64,000 nt of DNA from Gymnothorax reevesii (Eukaryota; Chordata; Actinopteri; Anguilliformes; Muraenidae), in contig CM056587.1 of NCBI GenBank assembly GCA_029721435.1, positions 19,166,667-19,230,666 on the forward strand. Reading direction: 5' to 3'. The translations under genes were made by a program, and so were the position numbers. Shown in pieces: positions 53,905 through 64,000 of this stretch. The stretch's first letter is position 1. Each line of letters opens with the position of its first letter. The notes beneath the pieces are model-generated. The model saw nothing but the letters and a program-made list of their open reading frames with translations. It ran no database searches and was not told the DNA's origin.

Positions 53905-54475
53905 GTTATGCAGGGCCCTGCTAAATCAGAAACAGATTGGTTCGCCGAAAAACAGCTTGAAGTTTTGGCATGGCCGGCCAACTCGCCTGACCTCAATGTC
54001 ATTGAAAACCTTTGGGCCATCGTCAACCGGAAAATTTGCGACAGAAGGCCGACTACGCTGGTCCAACTGAAGCAGAACATCGCCACAGCCTGGGAAGCTG
54101 TGAGTGCAGAAACTTGCGACAAGCTGGTCAAATCGATGCCGCGGAGACTTCAGGCAGTCAAACAAGCCAAGGGGGCAGCCTGAAAATACTGAGAAAGTGA
54201 TAATTCTAATTATAATAAAAATTATTCTAATTCAGTGAAACAGATTCTCCATTATTCTAATTCAATGAAACAACAGTGTCACAGTTAAATGGCCTAAACG
54301 GGCCTTTTGGAAAGCTCAGCTGAGCAAATTTTTTACAGGTAGCGAGTTCTGTGATTACTCTAACAAGTAGGACAGGTGCGGTGAACACCTGATTTGCTTT
54401 CTGCACAAAAAATGCAGTAAAAAAATGTAACGATTGCACTATTTCAAATTATTCTAATTCGTTGACCAGCACCTG
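53905..54475 (+). mobile_element. 3' part of a Tc1/mariner element (family D)
   Basis: Ends TTCTAATTCGTTGACCAGCACCTG followed by TA (54476-54477). It contains the C-terminal transposase end. The 5' part is missing. Its right end sits directly against env-like sequence, so it interrupted that remnant. Confidence 0.8.
53908..54183 (+). pseudogene. Tc1/mariner transposase C-terminal fragment (family D)
   Basis: Reads WFAEKQLEVLAWPANSPDLN, VIENLWAIVNRKI and CDKLVKSMPRRLQAV, ending at TGA 54181-54183. It keeps the last catalytic glutamate (IENLW) but not the two aspartates. The usual ending ...GGPTKY is replaced by GAA. Confidence 0.82.
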
Positions 54476-54477
54476 TA

Positions 54478-55668
54478 TAGGTATATCACGCCCAACAAGC
54501 TGGCAAACCTCGCCCTGTGCTGTCGTCAATAGATCTAATACCATTCGATTTTGTAATGTCATTAATTGTAGAGCTGTTAGCTCTTCCTTTATGCTCCCTG
54601 TAACCTTACGGGTTTCATTTACGATCGCACTTAAATGATAATTCACAGAGTCCAGCCGCAGCATTGCCTGTCCAACTCCAAACTGCGGAAACAAAGAAAA
54701 CTTTGTTCCCTGTTGTCCATGTCCTTTGACCTGCTGGGACATTGCTTCCCCACATTGGTTCCTGCAATGCTGCGTCTCGCCTCCGTCGTGTAACATTCCT
54801 GTCTGCACTCACAATATAAGTGTGATCATTTCATTGTACATAATCACAGACTCCCCCCCCCCCCCCCACCTGGGTGGTAATGCCACATATATTCGGTGTC
54901 CACACAGCCAATACCAACCACAGCTCTCGTCCCATTCCAGTGAGGTGCCCACTGATGACATTGTGTCCCATTCGGGCCGTCTCCTTTGCCAGTGAACCAA
55001 GATGTTTCCGTTACCAGCGGGTACCCACAGAAAATCAGTAGCTTCCCCTGGCACCCCTGTGTTATCCCCACAAACTCTGTGCCATTCCCCTAGACAAATC
55101 ACCAAAACTGTTGATCTGCACTATAATGGACTACCATGAACTACCATGGGACATTAGAAGTCACATTCCCCAGCTTCAGATATCGGTCCCCATCAATGCA
55201 ATACTTCAGACCAGAATCCATTACTGTGCTAAGAGGGGATAAACTGGGATCCATTGAAGCCAATCCACTGCGAGCAGTAGACACTGCTATGGCACATTAA
55301 AGTGTATTGTTTACATTCATTGTGGGCGCCGCAACTTGTGTCACCTCTACCCTGGGTGTAGATATGGAGTCTGGTAGGTGTGTGCACACATAACAATCAG
55401 AACGGTTGGCAGCATGTGCTGATCTATTAGCATATCTCCACCAGGAATTAGTAGCATACACATGTGAGGGATTGTCCGCTTGAGGCAAGAGATCACCCAC
55501 CCCCACATATCTCCTTGCTCTGGGGGAGGTCAATCTCCAGCCTGTATTCACAGCACACATGTTCAAAATAAGCAGACACAGGGAGAGGCAAGCCATTTTA
55601 TTGAACCCTCTTTTTTTATGAATAAGTCTGGAGTCTCTACTGACTTCAAGTGTAAATAAACTCTTCAC
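54478..55668 (-). pseudogene. Endogenous retrovirus env remnant
   Basis: Three broken minus-strand pieces, in order: 55668-55297 with a hydrophobic leader (LSLCLLILNMCAV) and a CxxC motif in SDCYVCTHLP, typical of surface subunits; about 55105-54844 with WLCGHRIYVALPPRW; and 54809-54449 with the transmembrane-subunit signature LQNRMVLDLLTTAQGEVC. The CX6CC pattern normally following is not intact. The pieces are in different frames and the 3' end is cut by the Tc1 at 54475. No gag or LTR pair was seen. An old, non-functional copy. Confidence 0.62.
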
Positions 55669-56716
55669 AGGGTTTGAGATGGACTGGCTCTATATGCCAC
55701 GCCCCCCTTTGTAGCCGGACTCCCTCCAAGTCTATCCTGACTCGCCCAAATGTACTTATACACCTGCTGAAGGGGGAGATACCACCCTACAATGTGACTG
55801 ATGTATCCACGCCTCCCTCTCCTGGATTTTTTCCCCCATGTGTCTTGTGTGTTATAACTTTGTCATGTCGGACATTTCTTAACAAAAAAAAATTTTTTTG
55901 TAAAGAAGTGATATGACTTTCATCTATTAACCCCTTGGTCCCCCCTCTTGGTACACGGCACTGCCCATGCAGCATATCTACAGCGCAATAGAAGAGGGAT
56001 TTTTGTAATATAGGCTTACTATTGGGTCCTACCCACCCGCTATCAGTGTGTTGTGTTCCATGTGATGTCCATTGACATTTTTCTTGTGGGGGAGCAACAT
56101 CATGCTCTGCTCACAGCAGGTCACATGAAATTAAGTCTTCAGATTGGTGTAATAGCCCCACAAGAGTGTGTTTGACTGCTGCCCTTGTTTCTATGTCAGC
56201 AAAGGCCTCAGCCAAACTGATCAACATATTTGCGGTGCAGAGGGCCACAATCAACACAGCCATATCATGAGTACAGACAGCAAATCCAACAGATGGGTTG
56301 CCCTTTTCGACTCTTGATGCCAAACCATCAACAAAGTATTCAATGTCAGGATTTGATAGAGGGGTGTCCTTGACTCCAGGACATGCAATATTATTAGATA
56401 GGACTTCTTTAACAAAATTGAGAATACATTTTTTTTCCTCTTAATGAATTGTGATTAAGCAATCCACCTCAGTCTAGGGTTCCGCTAAAAGCATGGAGTA
56501 AATGCACAGTCAAAAGGGGTGATTTTTGAGATCTTTTTGTGAAAGTCAGAGTTTGGACCCGAGCAATACCTTTACTGATTGTTTTATAAGTCTATGCATG
56601 CAGGGAGTTATTTAGCTGTATGTAGAGATTATGTATCAGCAATTTGGGTATCCTCAGATCAATGGTTCGGGCACCAGGTAAGCCTAAAAATCGCAAAAAT
56701 AATTCCCGCTAGAAAA
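55669..56716. other. Unassigned, possibly upstream retroviral sequence
   Basis: Directly upstream (minus sense) of the env remnant. A pol 3' end would be expected here, but the frames are too broken to support it. A minus frame at 56323-56111 has no recognised domain. Confidence 0.3.
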
Positions 56717-57076
56717 AAACGTTCATTTTCAGGTGCCCATATCTTCGGAAGGAAGCGAGATACACTGTTTTTGATTCCAGATTGTGAAAGCTTGTGTTCA
56801 AATTACCCCTGGTAGGAATTTTCAGCTTTCTAGCTTTTTCAAATCCAAAAATATGATCATTTGAAAATGAAAAAAATCCGCGACGCAGCGCACGACGGGG
56901 AAAGAGGGGGGGTCTGGCCATATTTTCTGACGGCCGTAATTTCAATACGGCTTGGACTTTTGGCCTGAAATTTTCTGTGTGTTCGTTATTTGCATAAATG
57001 AACATTTTCATGGACTTTCAGCAAAATTGAAGAGGGTCACCTGGGGACCATTAGGTTATTTGGCATGGAATGACCC
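56717..57076 (-). repeat. Right long inverted repeat
   Basis: Inverse copy of 53416-53791, ending TTTGGCATGGAATGACCC at 57076. It includes GATCATTTGAAAATG and CTGACGGCCGTAATTTC. Confidence 0.85.
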
Positions 57077-57319
57077 AGCATTTATTTTTCAACAGAACTG
57101 TTGGCCCATGGTTTTCACTGTTACAGGGTCCTACCATGGCCAAGGTGTACAATCTCTACTAAAAACATTAGTGGGCACGTTTCTGCCTGAAGCTAGCGCC
57201 ACCTGGATTGCAAAAAAAAGTGAATATGTATCCAAGATATTTGGCTCTAGCTTAAGACAGAATGGAGTGCCCATGGAATTTATGACTATTTTTTCAGTTA
57301 GGAAGTGTCCCTGAGTAAT

Positions 57320-57460
57320 AATAAATGGGTAAGTCCCTTGAGCCACCCATTCTGCAAAGAGAAAACGGGTCTCAAACTAGGACCATCGGCAACCATGCAC
57401 AAGTTTAGACAATGCCCATTTCCAGCGGAATCGCCTCCCGCCAAAAATTGAGTGTAGAAT
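57320..57460 (+). repeat. Interspersed repeat matching 1290-1433
   Basis: GCCACCCATTCTGCAAAGAG, AAACGGGTCTCAAACTAGGA and CCCATTTCCAGC are shared with the inverse of 1290-1433. No element ends identified. Confidence 0.6.
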
Positions 57461-58060
57461 GCAGCTTTGATCAACTTAAAGATGTATGGGCAGCCCATAG
57501 AGAATGCCATTTTAACCTCTTTTAGACCATTACATTACACCACAGCATGTGAATGCAACTTTACACAAAATGTGCACTAAATTTATGTAATGCATAGCCT
57601 AGACAACTAAATGCAAAATACAAGTTTATAAACTATTTTCATCAATTACATTTTTTATTCCCAGGATGAACAACTTCTGTTGTGTGGGGCAATTCCAGAT
57701 GGAGTGTAACATGACCACTGAAACTTTAAACATGAAATAGCAATAGAATTTATGTATTGCTGTATAGTTAGTATATCAAGGTGTATAGTTGGAGGTCTGA
57801 GGCAAACCAAATTTTGGTACGCAAATTAGCAAAAAAACTTTTGCACTCTGGTAAGCAGACAGGTTCGTAGGACTAAGGCCAACTGAGGACTAAAGTAAAG
57901 GAAAAAACTCCCGCACATGGTGTTCTAACTTGCAACTAATTTATCAGTCGACTTTTCGGTTAACTGGCCTTCCTCAAGACAAAGTTACGCAAAAACTGTG
58001 TTGGACTTGTGACCATAAAGAGCGCCCTCTATATCCATACGCCCAAAACAGTCCCCCCGG
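57461..58060. other. Unassigned, with a TGAGGAAGGCC...CCGAAA motif
   Basis: On the minus strand, 57978-57951 reads CTTGAGGAAGGCCAGTTAACCGAAAAGT, the third occurrence of the motif seen at 16137 and 46642. No gene found. Confidence 0.4.
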
Positions 58061-58219
58061 ACTCGGGGGGGCTGGGAGGTTAGAGAGTTTTATACAGAGG
58101 GAAATGCAGACTGCCCTGATGGAAGCTGACAGCGTTGCATGCATTATTGATGATATATTTTTAAAGCAACAAAGCGTGGTGAGGGGTTTGCAGCAGCGGG
58201 CACGTGGGAAATCGAAGGG

Positions 58220-60763
58220 GAAGAGCGTTTGTGATAACCTGAAATGTTTTTATATAAATGCAAGAAGCATTAAAAATTAATTTCCAGAACATATGGTTAG
58301 TGAAGGCTATGACATAGTTGGGACTACTGAGACATAGCTTAATGAAGAGGATGGCGATGAATATAATGTAGAAGGTTATAAGCTCTTAGGGAAGGATAGA
58401 TTGAATAGGCGAGGAGGGGGTGTAGCACTCTATGTGAACGAAAACATAAATGTGCAGGAAATTCCTGAACATTCCTTGCCCTGCTAAGATATCTGGGTCA
58501 GGCTCATTGGCAAACGCAAGACAGGATTAAACATAGATTTATGCTATCGACCACCAGCTTTGGACAATACAGTCAATGAAATGCTCTTAAAGAGGATTAC
58601 GCAAGCTTGTAGAGGAGGATGGACCATTATTATGGGAGACTTGAATTATCCTGGTATCAATTGGGAAATGGTGAAAAGACAGGGTAGGGGGGAGGAAGAA
58701 TGTCTAGATGTTATAAATGATAATTTTTTGGTGCAATATGTTAATAAACCTACAAAAGAGAAGGCAATTTTAGACTTTGTGCTCTGTAATGACCCAGATA
58801 GAATTAGCAATTTTGAGGTACTTCAGCCACTTGGGACAAGTGATCACACTCCTGTTAATATTGAGGTTTCATGGGAATTTAAAAAGGTGTCTTCAAAAAT
58901 AAAAATGTTCAATTTTAGGCGAGCAAACTGACAGGATGCGCTCATATCTAAGTGAAATAAAATGGGAGACACTCCTGGACTGTAAGTCTGTAAATGAGAT
59001 GTGGGAAATATTTAAGGGTGTTTTACTCGAATCACAATGCAAATTCATTCCAAAGATGTCCAAAAGTAAGCTGAAAAAGTAGAATCATCAGTGGATGACC
59101 ACAGCTATTCGTAGGAGTTTGAGGGAAAAGAGGAATTTTTACAGGATGTACATAAAGGATAACAATGAGTTAACTAAGGCTGAATACTGTAAAAGAGCTG
59201 AGGAATGTAGAGGACTGTATGAAAGACAAATTGCAGAGGGGGCAAAAACTAACCCTAAATGCTTCTTTCAGTACTGTAGCAGAAAAAGGAAAGTCAAAGA
59301 GCAGGTTAAGTGCATAAAGAATAAAAATGGATCGCTGCCATATGATAACGAGGATATTGCGGATACCTTAAACAGTTACTTTCTTGAGAATTTTACCTCA
59401 GACTGGGTCTTTATGCGGCCATAGGGCATGTCCAATGCTCAAGATTATATAGCGGAAATTGAGGTTCGGGATAACAAAGTATTAGACAAGTTGCATAAAC
59501 TAAAGGATATAAGGTGGCGGGTCCTGATGCCATATATCCTAGAGTACTCAGGGAAGTTGGTGAGATCATCTTTAAGCCGCTATCCGCCATCTTCAGACGG
59601 TCTTTAGAAACTGGACAAATGCCAAATAATTGCAAACAGGGCAATATAATACCAATATATAAGAAAGGGGACCGTACTGCTGAGCCAGGAAATTACAGGC
59701 CAGTCAGTTTAACTTGCATTGCGTGCAAAATAAGGGAATCTATCATAAAAGATGAGCTGGACTTATTTCTTGAACGTAACAATATCTTGAGGGATAGCCA
59801 ATATTGTTTCCGTAAGGGAAGGTCTAGCCTGACAAACCTTCTGGAATTTTTGAAGAGGCAACCAAGACTTATGACCAGAGCAGGACTTATGGCATCATAT
59901 ATTTGGATTTTCAGACAGCATTTGACACAGTACTGCATAAGAGACCAATTTTTTAAATGAGCTCCATTGGAGTTACAGGAGGTATTCTGAAGTGGATTCA
60001 AAACTGGTTGCTGGACAGAACACAAAGTGGTGGTCCTGGTCAGTGGTATCTCATCTGGGCTAGGTATGGTGGGGAGTGGCGTCCCCCAGGGATCGGTGTT
60101 GGGACCCCTGCTGTTCCGCACCTACATTAATGAGCTAGATATGAATATTGAGAGCAGATTAGTTACATCTGCAGATGATACTAAATTGGGAGGTTTGGCA
60201 AATAGTTTAGAGTCCTCTAAAGTGATTCAGGATGATTTGGATAGGATCCAGAATTGGGCAGAAATGTGGCAAATGAAATGTAATGTTGCGAAATGTAAAG
60301 GTGTACATGTAGGTAATAAAAACATTAGACGGGATTACTTCATGGGAGGTTTTAAACAGGAATGTGCTCCACACGAAAAAGATCAGGGAGGGATTGTTGA
60401 CCAAACCCTCACAGGCTCTAGCCATTGTGCTGTAGAAGTTCTAAAAGCCAATTGGATGCTGGGATACATTGCTAAAAGTATTGAGTTCAAATCTAAGGAG
60501 CTGATGCTTTTTTGTACAACACATTCGTCAGTCCATATCTAGAATATTGTGTACAGTTCTGGGGACCATACTTTAAGAAAGACTCAGAGGCTCTAGAGAA
60601 GGTTCAGAGAAGAGCCAGTAAGCTAATTCCGGGTATAAACAAAGAAAGCTATGAGAAAAGGCTGAAGATCCTCAATCTCTTCAGTCTTAGGAAAAGGAGA
60701 CAAAGGGGTGATCTGATTGAGGTTTTTAAATATGTTAAAGGGATTAACAAAGTGAATTATGTA
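58220..60763 (+). pseudogene. CR1-type ORF2 (endonuclease-reverse transcriptase), broken
   Basis: Endonuclease pieces: CFYINARSIKN, then after in-frame stops RRGGGVALYVNE, IIMGDLNYPGINWE and GTSDHTPVNIE. Reverse transcriptase pieces: GNIIPIYKKGDRTAEPGNYR, RPVSLTC, GSGVPQGSVLGPLLF and the catalytic ADD in TSADDTKLGG, then LEYCVQFWGPYFKKD near the 3' part. There are multiple stops (for example 58278, 58929) and frameshifts (between 58931 and 59095, near 59514 and near 59960). Clearly inactive. Confidence 0.85.
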
Positions 60764-62277
60764 CACTGCCCTCCAAAATTTTTGGCACCCTTGGTTAAGA
60801 TGTGTTCTTTAGCTTCGACTAAATTCAGTTTTTTTCGAAATAATATAGGACCTCAATGAAAAAAAAAAAAAAGAGGAAAATCCAACCTTAAATTCAAGTG
60901 CATTTATTCAGTGGGAAAAAAATACCACATTTAGAAATAATTATTTTACATCAAATCGTGTGCTACAATTATTAGAACCCCTGATGTTAATATTTTTTAC
61001 AACCCCCTTTTGCCATCAAAACAGCGCCTAATCTTCTACAATAATGTTCACAAGATGGGAGAACACAGAAAGAGGGATCTTCAACCATTCCTCTTTGCAC
61101 AATCTCTCTAAATCATCCAGTGATCTGGGTCCTGTCCTCTGCACTCTCCTCTTCAGCTCACTCCACAGGTTTTCAATAGGGTTGAGGTCTGGGGACTGAG
61201 TTGGCCATGGGAGGAGCTTGATTCTGTGTCTGGTATATTTCTGTTTAGATTTGTCCTCGTTTAGGGTCATTATCTTGCTGAAAGACCCAGTGACGACCCA
61301 TCTTCAGCTTTGAGGCAGTGGCCACCAGGTTTTGATTTAAAATGTCCTGGTATTTCAAAGTGTTCATGATGTCGTGTACCCTAACAAGGTTCCCGGGGCC
61401 TCTGGAAGAGAAACAGCCCCACAGCATCACTGATCCTCCCCCATACTTCACAGTGGGCATGAGGTGCTTTTCTGCATACTCATCTTTTGCGTTCCGCCAG
61501 ATCCACTTGGAGTGTTTGTTGCACTCCAAAAAAGGTTTTTTCCGTGCATGCCACCCAAACAGCTTGTTGGCATGTAGATAGCGCCTGATGGTTGTTTTAG
61601 AGACTTTGTGACCCCAAGATGCTACCATTTCTTTCAATTCTTTAACAGTGAGCTTTGGAGAACTTTTTATTTCTCTTAGCATTCTCCTCACTGTGCGTGG
61701 TGGCAAAATAACCTTGCGTCCTCGTCCAGGCTTGTTTACCACTGTTCCTCTTGTTTTAAACTTCTTAATGATTCCTCTGACAGTAGATATGGGCAGGTGT
61801 AGGCGAGTGGCTATTTTCTTGTTGCCATTGCCTGACTTGTGAAGGTCGACACACATCTGCATTACTTGAATGGCGTGTTCCTTTGTCTTTCCCATGTTGA
61901 AGAGTGGATAAGAAAAATGGCCTCTGTGTCACGTTATATTTATATCCCAGGGAAACAGGAAGTGATGAATTACTAATTAAATGTTCCTAGATACTCTGAT
62001 CAACTTTGTAAACTACTGTAGAAATGACAGAAATACTTCAATTACATTCATTTCCTAGGAATTGTTAAGGGTGCCAATAATTGTGGAAGAGATGATTTTA
62101 TAAAAAATAATTATTTCTTAGTCAGGGATTTTTTTCCCCTTAAAATTCATCTGAGTTGAAGGTTACATTTTTCTGCAATTTTCAGTGTGAGAGTATGCTT
62201 CTGCAATAAAAATTTTATTTATTTTAAGGCTTTTAACACATCTTAACCAAGGGTGCCAATAATTATTGAGTGCGCTG
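60764..62277 (-). mobile_element. Tc1 element (family B) inserted in the CR1 LINE
   Basis: Between TA 60762-60763 and TA 62278-62279. The ends CACTGCCCTCCAAAATTTTT and, inward, CAGCGCACTCAATAATTATT both precede GGCACCC. 1514 bp, about 100 bp shorter than the copy at 3743 because of an internal deletion in the transposase gene. Removing it with one TA rejoins the LINE reading frame. Confidence 0.92.
60999..61895 (-). pseudogene. Tc1 transposase (family B), internally deleted
   Basis: From the ATG complement at 61895: MGKTKEHAIQVMQMCVDLHK, helix-turn-helix STVRGIIKKFKTRG, VNKPGRGRKVILPPRTVRRM, LTVKELKEMVASWGHK. About 35 codons are then missing between KKPFL and KHSKW, removing the first catalytic aspartate (LWSDE). 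WVFQQDNDPK supplies the second D, a frameshift follows near 61250, then DLNPIENLWSELKRR has the E. Inactive through the deletion. Confidence 0.85.
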
Positions 62278-62582
62278 TAGGATTCCTTCAACGAAGTGTT
62301 GTTAGTAGAACTCGGGGTCACAAATGGAAGCTGACCAAAGGTAAATTTAGCACTAATATTCGGAAATATTTCTTCACCCAAAGAGTAATTTCGATGTGGA
62401 ACAGCTTGCCTGACCATGTTGTTGAGGCAGAGACCTTGGGAGTTTTCAAGAGCAGGCTTGACTTAATGCTAGATACCATTGAGTCATTAATCATCTGAAG
62501 TGATATATTCACAATGGTATTAAGAAACTGGCGAGCCTAGTTTGGCTGAACGGCCTGTTCTAGCCATACATGTTATGTTATC
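62278..62582 (+). pseudogene. CR1-type ORF2 C-terminus and 3' tail
   Basis: Continues the LINE frame after the Tc1: GFLQRSVVSRTRGHKWKLTK, FSTNIRKYFFTQRVISMWNS, LPDHVVEAETLGVFKSRLD, stop at 62496-62498, then the tail ending in GTTATGTTATC. This piece of the protein is uninterrupted. Confidence 0.82.
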
Positions 62583-62674
62583 ACTCCCCATGGAAATGTT
62601 AACATTTTCTGAAAGAGCTTTAATTATAGGAAGACATCCATGGAAATGAGTCTGGGCTATCTTGGGCGCAAAAA

Positions 62675-62900
62675 TCAGTTGGGTCATTCCATGCCAAGTG
62701 GACCAGTTTACTGAAAGTTTGCATCACAACTTATGAGAAAAATGGGGAAAAAAATCATGATTGTTTGCCATAATTTTAAATGGTCAAATCCCAAGTCTTA
62801 AGCTCCAACTCCAATTTTTCATGAAGTAATTGCCAATTTGGCAGTGTCTGGTCATTCGGGAATGTAGCAATGACTTGTAAGCGTTTTTGAAGGGATACAA
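62675..62900 (+). repeat. Single GGGTCATTCCATGCC terminus
   Basis: GGGTCATTCCATGCCAAGTGG matches the outer ends of the inverted repeats at 53416 and 57076. The sequence behind it differs, so it is another subfamily. No partner end before 64000. Confidence 0.45.
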
Positions 62901-63312
62901 ATCACAAATACACTTTCCAATGGTCCTAAATTAATGTCAACGGGTGCACATAAGTAAAATTACCTGAAATTTATTAATCTGCTATCAGATTTTGTACATC
63001 TCATCTGGTTTTCCTGTAATAGGCTGTTGAAAATGACAATTTTTGCAGAACCAAAATTTTTATTCGGTTTTAAGGTGGTCCCCTTGACGGAAGTATGCAT
63101 ACTCAGGGGTTCATATCACAGCCTCATCCTCAGCAGCTACAGCACTCTGGCCCCTTAAACCCAATCCAATCCCCTGTCTCTAGTTAAGGAGTAACTTGCA
63201 TCTGAAAATGCTTATGATAAAGAAACAGCCAAAAATGCCTAAATTCAAGGTATGATTTGGTCATGTGGACACAGCAGAAAAAAATCTGAGAAAATTTGTT
63301 GAGCAGCATCTA
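62901..63312. other. Nothing recognised
   Basis: No supported gene or repeat before the Tc1 terminus. Confidence 0.35.
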
Positions 63313-64000
63313 CAAAACCCAAAACCAGTGAAGTTGGCACGTTGTATAAATCGTAAATAAACACAGAATACAATGATTTGCAAATCCTTTTCAACCTATT
63401 TTCAATTGAATACACTGCAAAGACAAGTTACTTAATGTTTGAACAGGTAAACTTTGTAATTTTTTGCAAATATTAGCTCATTTGGAATTTGATGCCTGCA
63501 ACATGTTTCAAAAAAGCTGGCACAAGTGGCAAAAAAGACTGAGAGAGTTGAGGAATGCTCATCAAACACTGATTTGGAACATCCCACAGGTGAACGGGCT
63601 AATTGGGAACAGGTGGGTGCCATGATTGGGTATAAAAGCAGCTTCCCTGAAATGCTCAGTCATTCACAAACAAGGATGGGGCGAGGGTCACCACTTAGTG
63701 AACAAATGCGTGAGCTGATTGTTGAACAGTTTAAAAACAACACTCCTCGTACGTAAGCGACAAGGCCGAAAACCAACATTGAATGCCCGTGACCTTCGAT
63801 CTCTCAGGCGGTACTGCATTAAAAACCGACATCAGTGTGCAAAGGACATCACCACATGGGCTCAGGAACACTTCAGAAAACCACTGTCAGTAACTACAGT
63901 TCGTCGCTACATCTGCAAGTGCAAGTTAAAACTCTACAATGCAAAGCGAAAGCCATTTATCAACAGCACCCAGAAACGCCGCCGGCTTCGCTGGGCCCAA
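63313..64000 (+). mobile_element. Tc1/mariner element (family A'), 5' part, runs off window
   Basis: Starts CAAAACCCAAAACCAGTGAA after TA (63311-63312), matching the inverse of the 31126 end of the nested copy. It continues through the leader and N-terminal transposase to the window edge. Confidence 0.88.
63676..64000 (+). pseudogene. Tc1/mariner transposase (family A'), N-terminal part with deletion
   Basis: ATG at 63676 (MGRGSPLSEQMRELIVEQFK). A deletion at about 63749 removes roughly 100 bp covering the helix-turn-helix (NIPQRAIA... in the nested copy) and puts a stop in the frame. After it the sequence continues TLNARDLRSLRRYCIKNRHQ, VTTVRRYICKCKL and NSTQKRRRLRWA to the window end. Confidence 0.82.

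Larger units (their letters stand above)
53416..57076. mobile_element. 3.66-kb element with ~370-bp terminal inverted repeats (candidate)
   Basis: 53416-53791 and 56717-57076 are inverted copies of the same ~370 bp, both starting (outer side) GGGTCATTCCATGCCAAA. AGCA lies directly outside both ends (53412-53415, 57077-57080). The interior holds a Tc1 fragment and env-like sequence on the minus strand. This fits one DNA element with a 4-bp target duplication, or two separate inverted copies of a repeat. The superfamily is not assigned. Single ends of the family occur at 1266 and 62675. Confidence 0.5.
58065..62582 (+). mobile_element. CR1-type LINE, split by a Tc1 insertion
   Basis: An ORF2 remnant runs from about 58220 to 60763 and resumes at 62280. 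The tail ends TGGCTGAACGGCCTGTTCTAGCCATACATGTTATGTTATC, typical of CR1/L2-type 3' ends with a short repeat. The Tc1 at 60764-62277 sits in the C-terminal coding region. The 5' start is approximate. Confidence 0.8.

Noticed and set aside
55669..55920. Integrase C-terminus upstream of the env remnant
   Set aside because: A short stretch looked possible on the minus strand, but it lacks any diagnostic motif.

Overview
This is vertebrate genomic DNA, most likely from a ray-finned fish. The evidence is split genes with GT-AG introns, a CD48/SLAM-family-like immunoglobulin receptor, and dense Tc1/mariner, hAT, Harbinger, CR1-type and RTE-type elements. The species cannot be read from the window. 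There is no bacterial-style gene organisation, no CRISPR array and no free-standing RNA gene.

Host genes. Two receptor-like loci lie on the + strand. Locus 1 (about 2.5-24.3 kb) has an IgV-like D1 exon without cysteines (2496-2774). Three near-identical D2 Ig exons follow (12496-12738, 13420-13662, 15728-15973), then a transmembrane exon (16472-16567). Very short cytoplasmic exons come next: a 33-bp exon present twice (20986-21018, 22466-22498), a 60-bp exon (22888-22947), a possible 18-bp exon (23794-23811), and a terminal exon with its stop at 24255-24257. All internal exons are phase 1-1, so any subset can be joined in frame. The signal-peptide exon was not found. Locus 2 (42513-45249) has a D2-type exon with an in-frame TAA, a transmembrane exon and a tail exon. 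No D1 was seen, so it looks decayed.

Mobile DNA. Most of the rest is transposons at several ages. Tc1/mariner copies fall into several families. One Tc1 sits inside another (29534-31126 inside 29200-31818), and one splits a CR1-type LINE (60764-62277). The paralogous 1.15-kb duplication around the 33-bp exon supplies 'empty sites' that define two DNA transposons with 8-bp target duplications (17196-19609 and 19992-20848). An RTE-like LINE occupies about 38.3-41.8 kb. Two LINE copies carry only a zinc-knuckle ORF1 joined directly to a 3' tail. A retroviral env remnant lies within a 3.66-kb stretch bounded by ~370-bp inverted repeats and a 4-bp AGCA direct repeat (53416-57076).

Other structure. 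There are degenerate tandem arrays with ~45-, ~140- and ~170-bp units, several long palindromes, a tRNA-headed SINE, and a scattered repeat family marked by TCCGTCCGTC runs. Large intervals of locus 1 introns (7.7-11.4 kb, 24.3-28.5 kb) hold nothing recognised.
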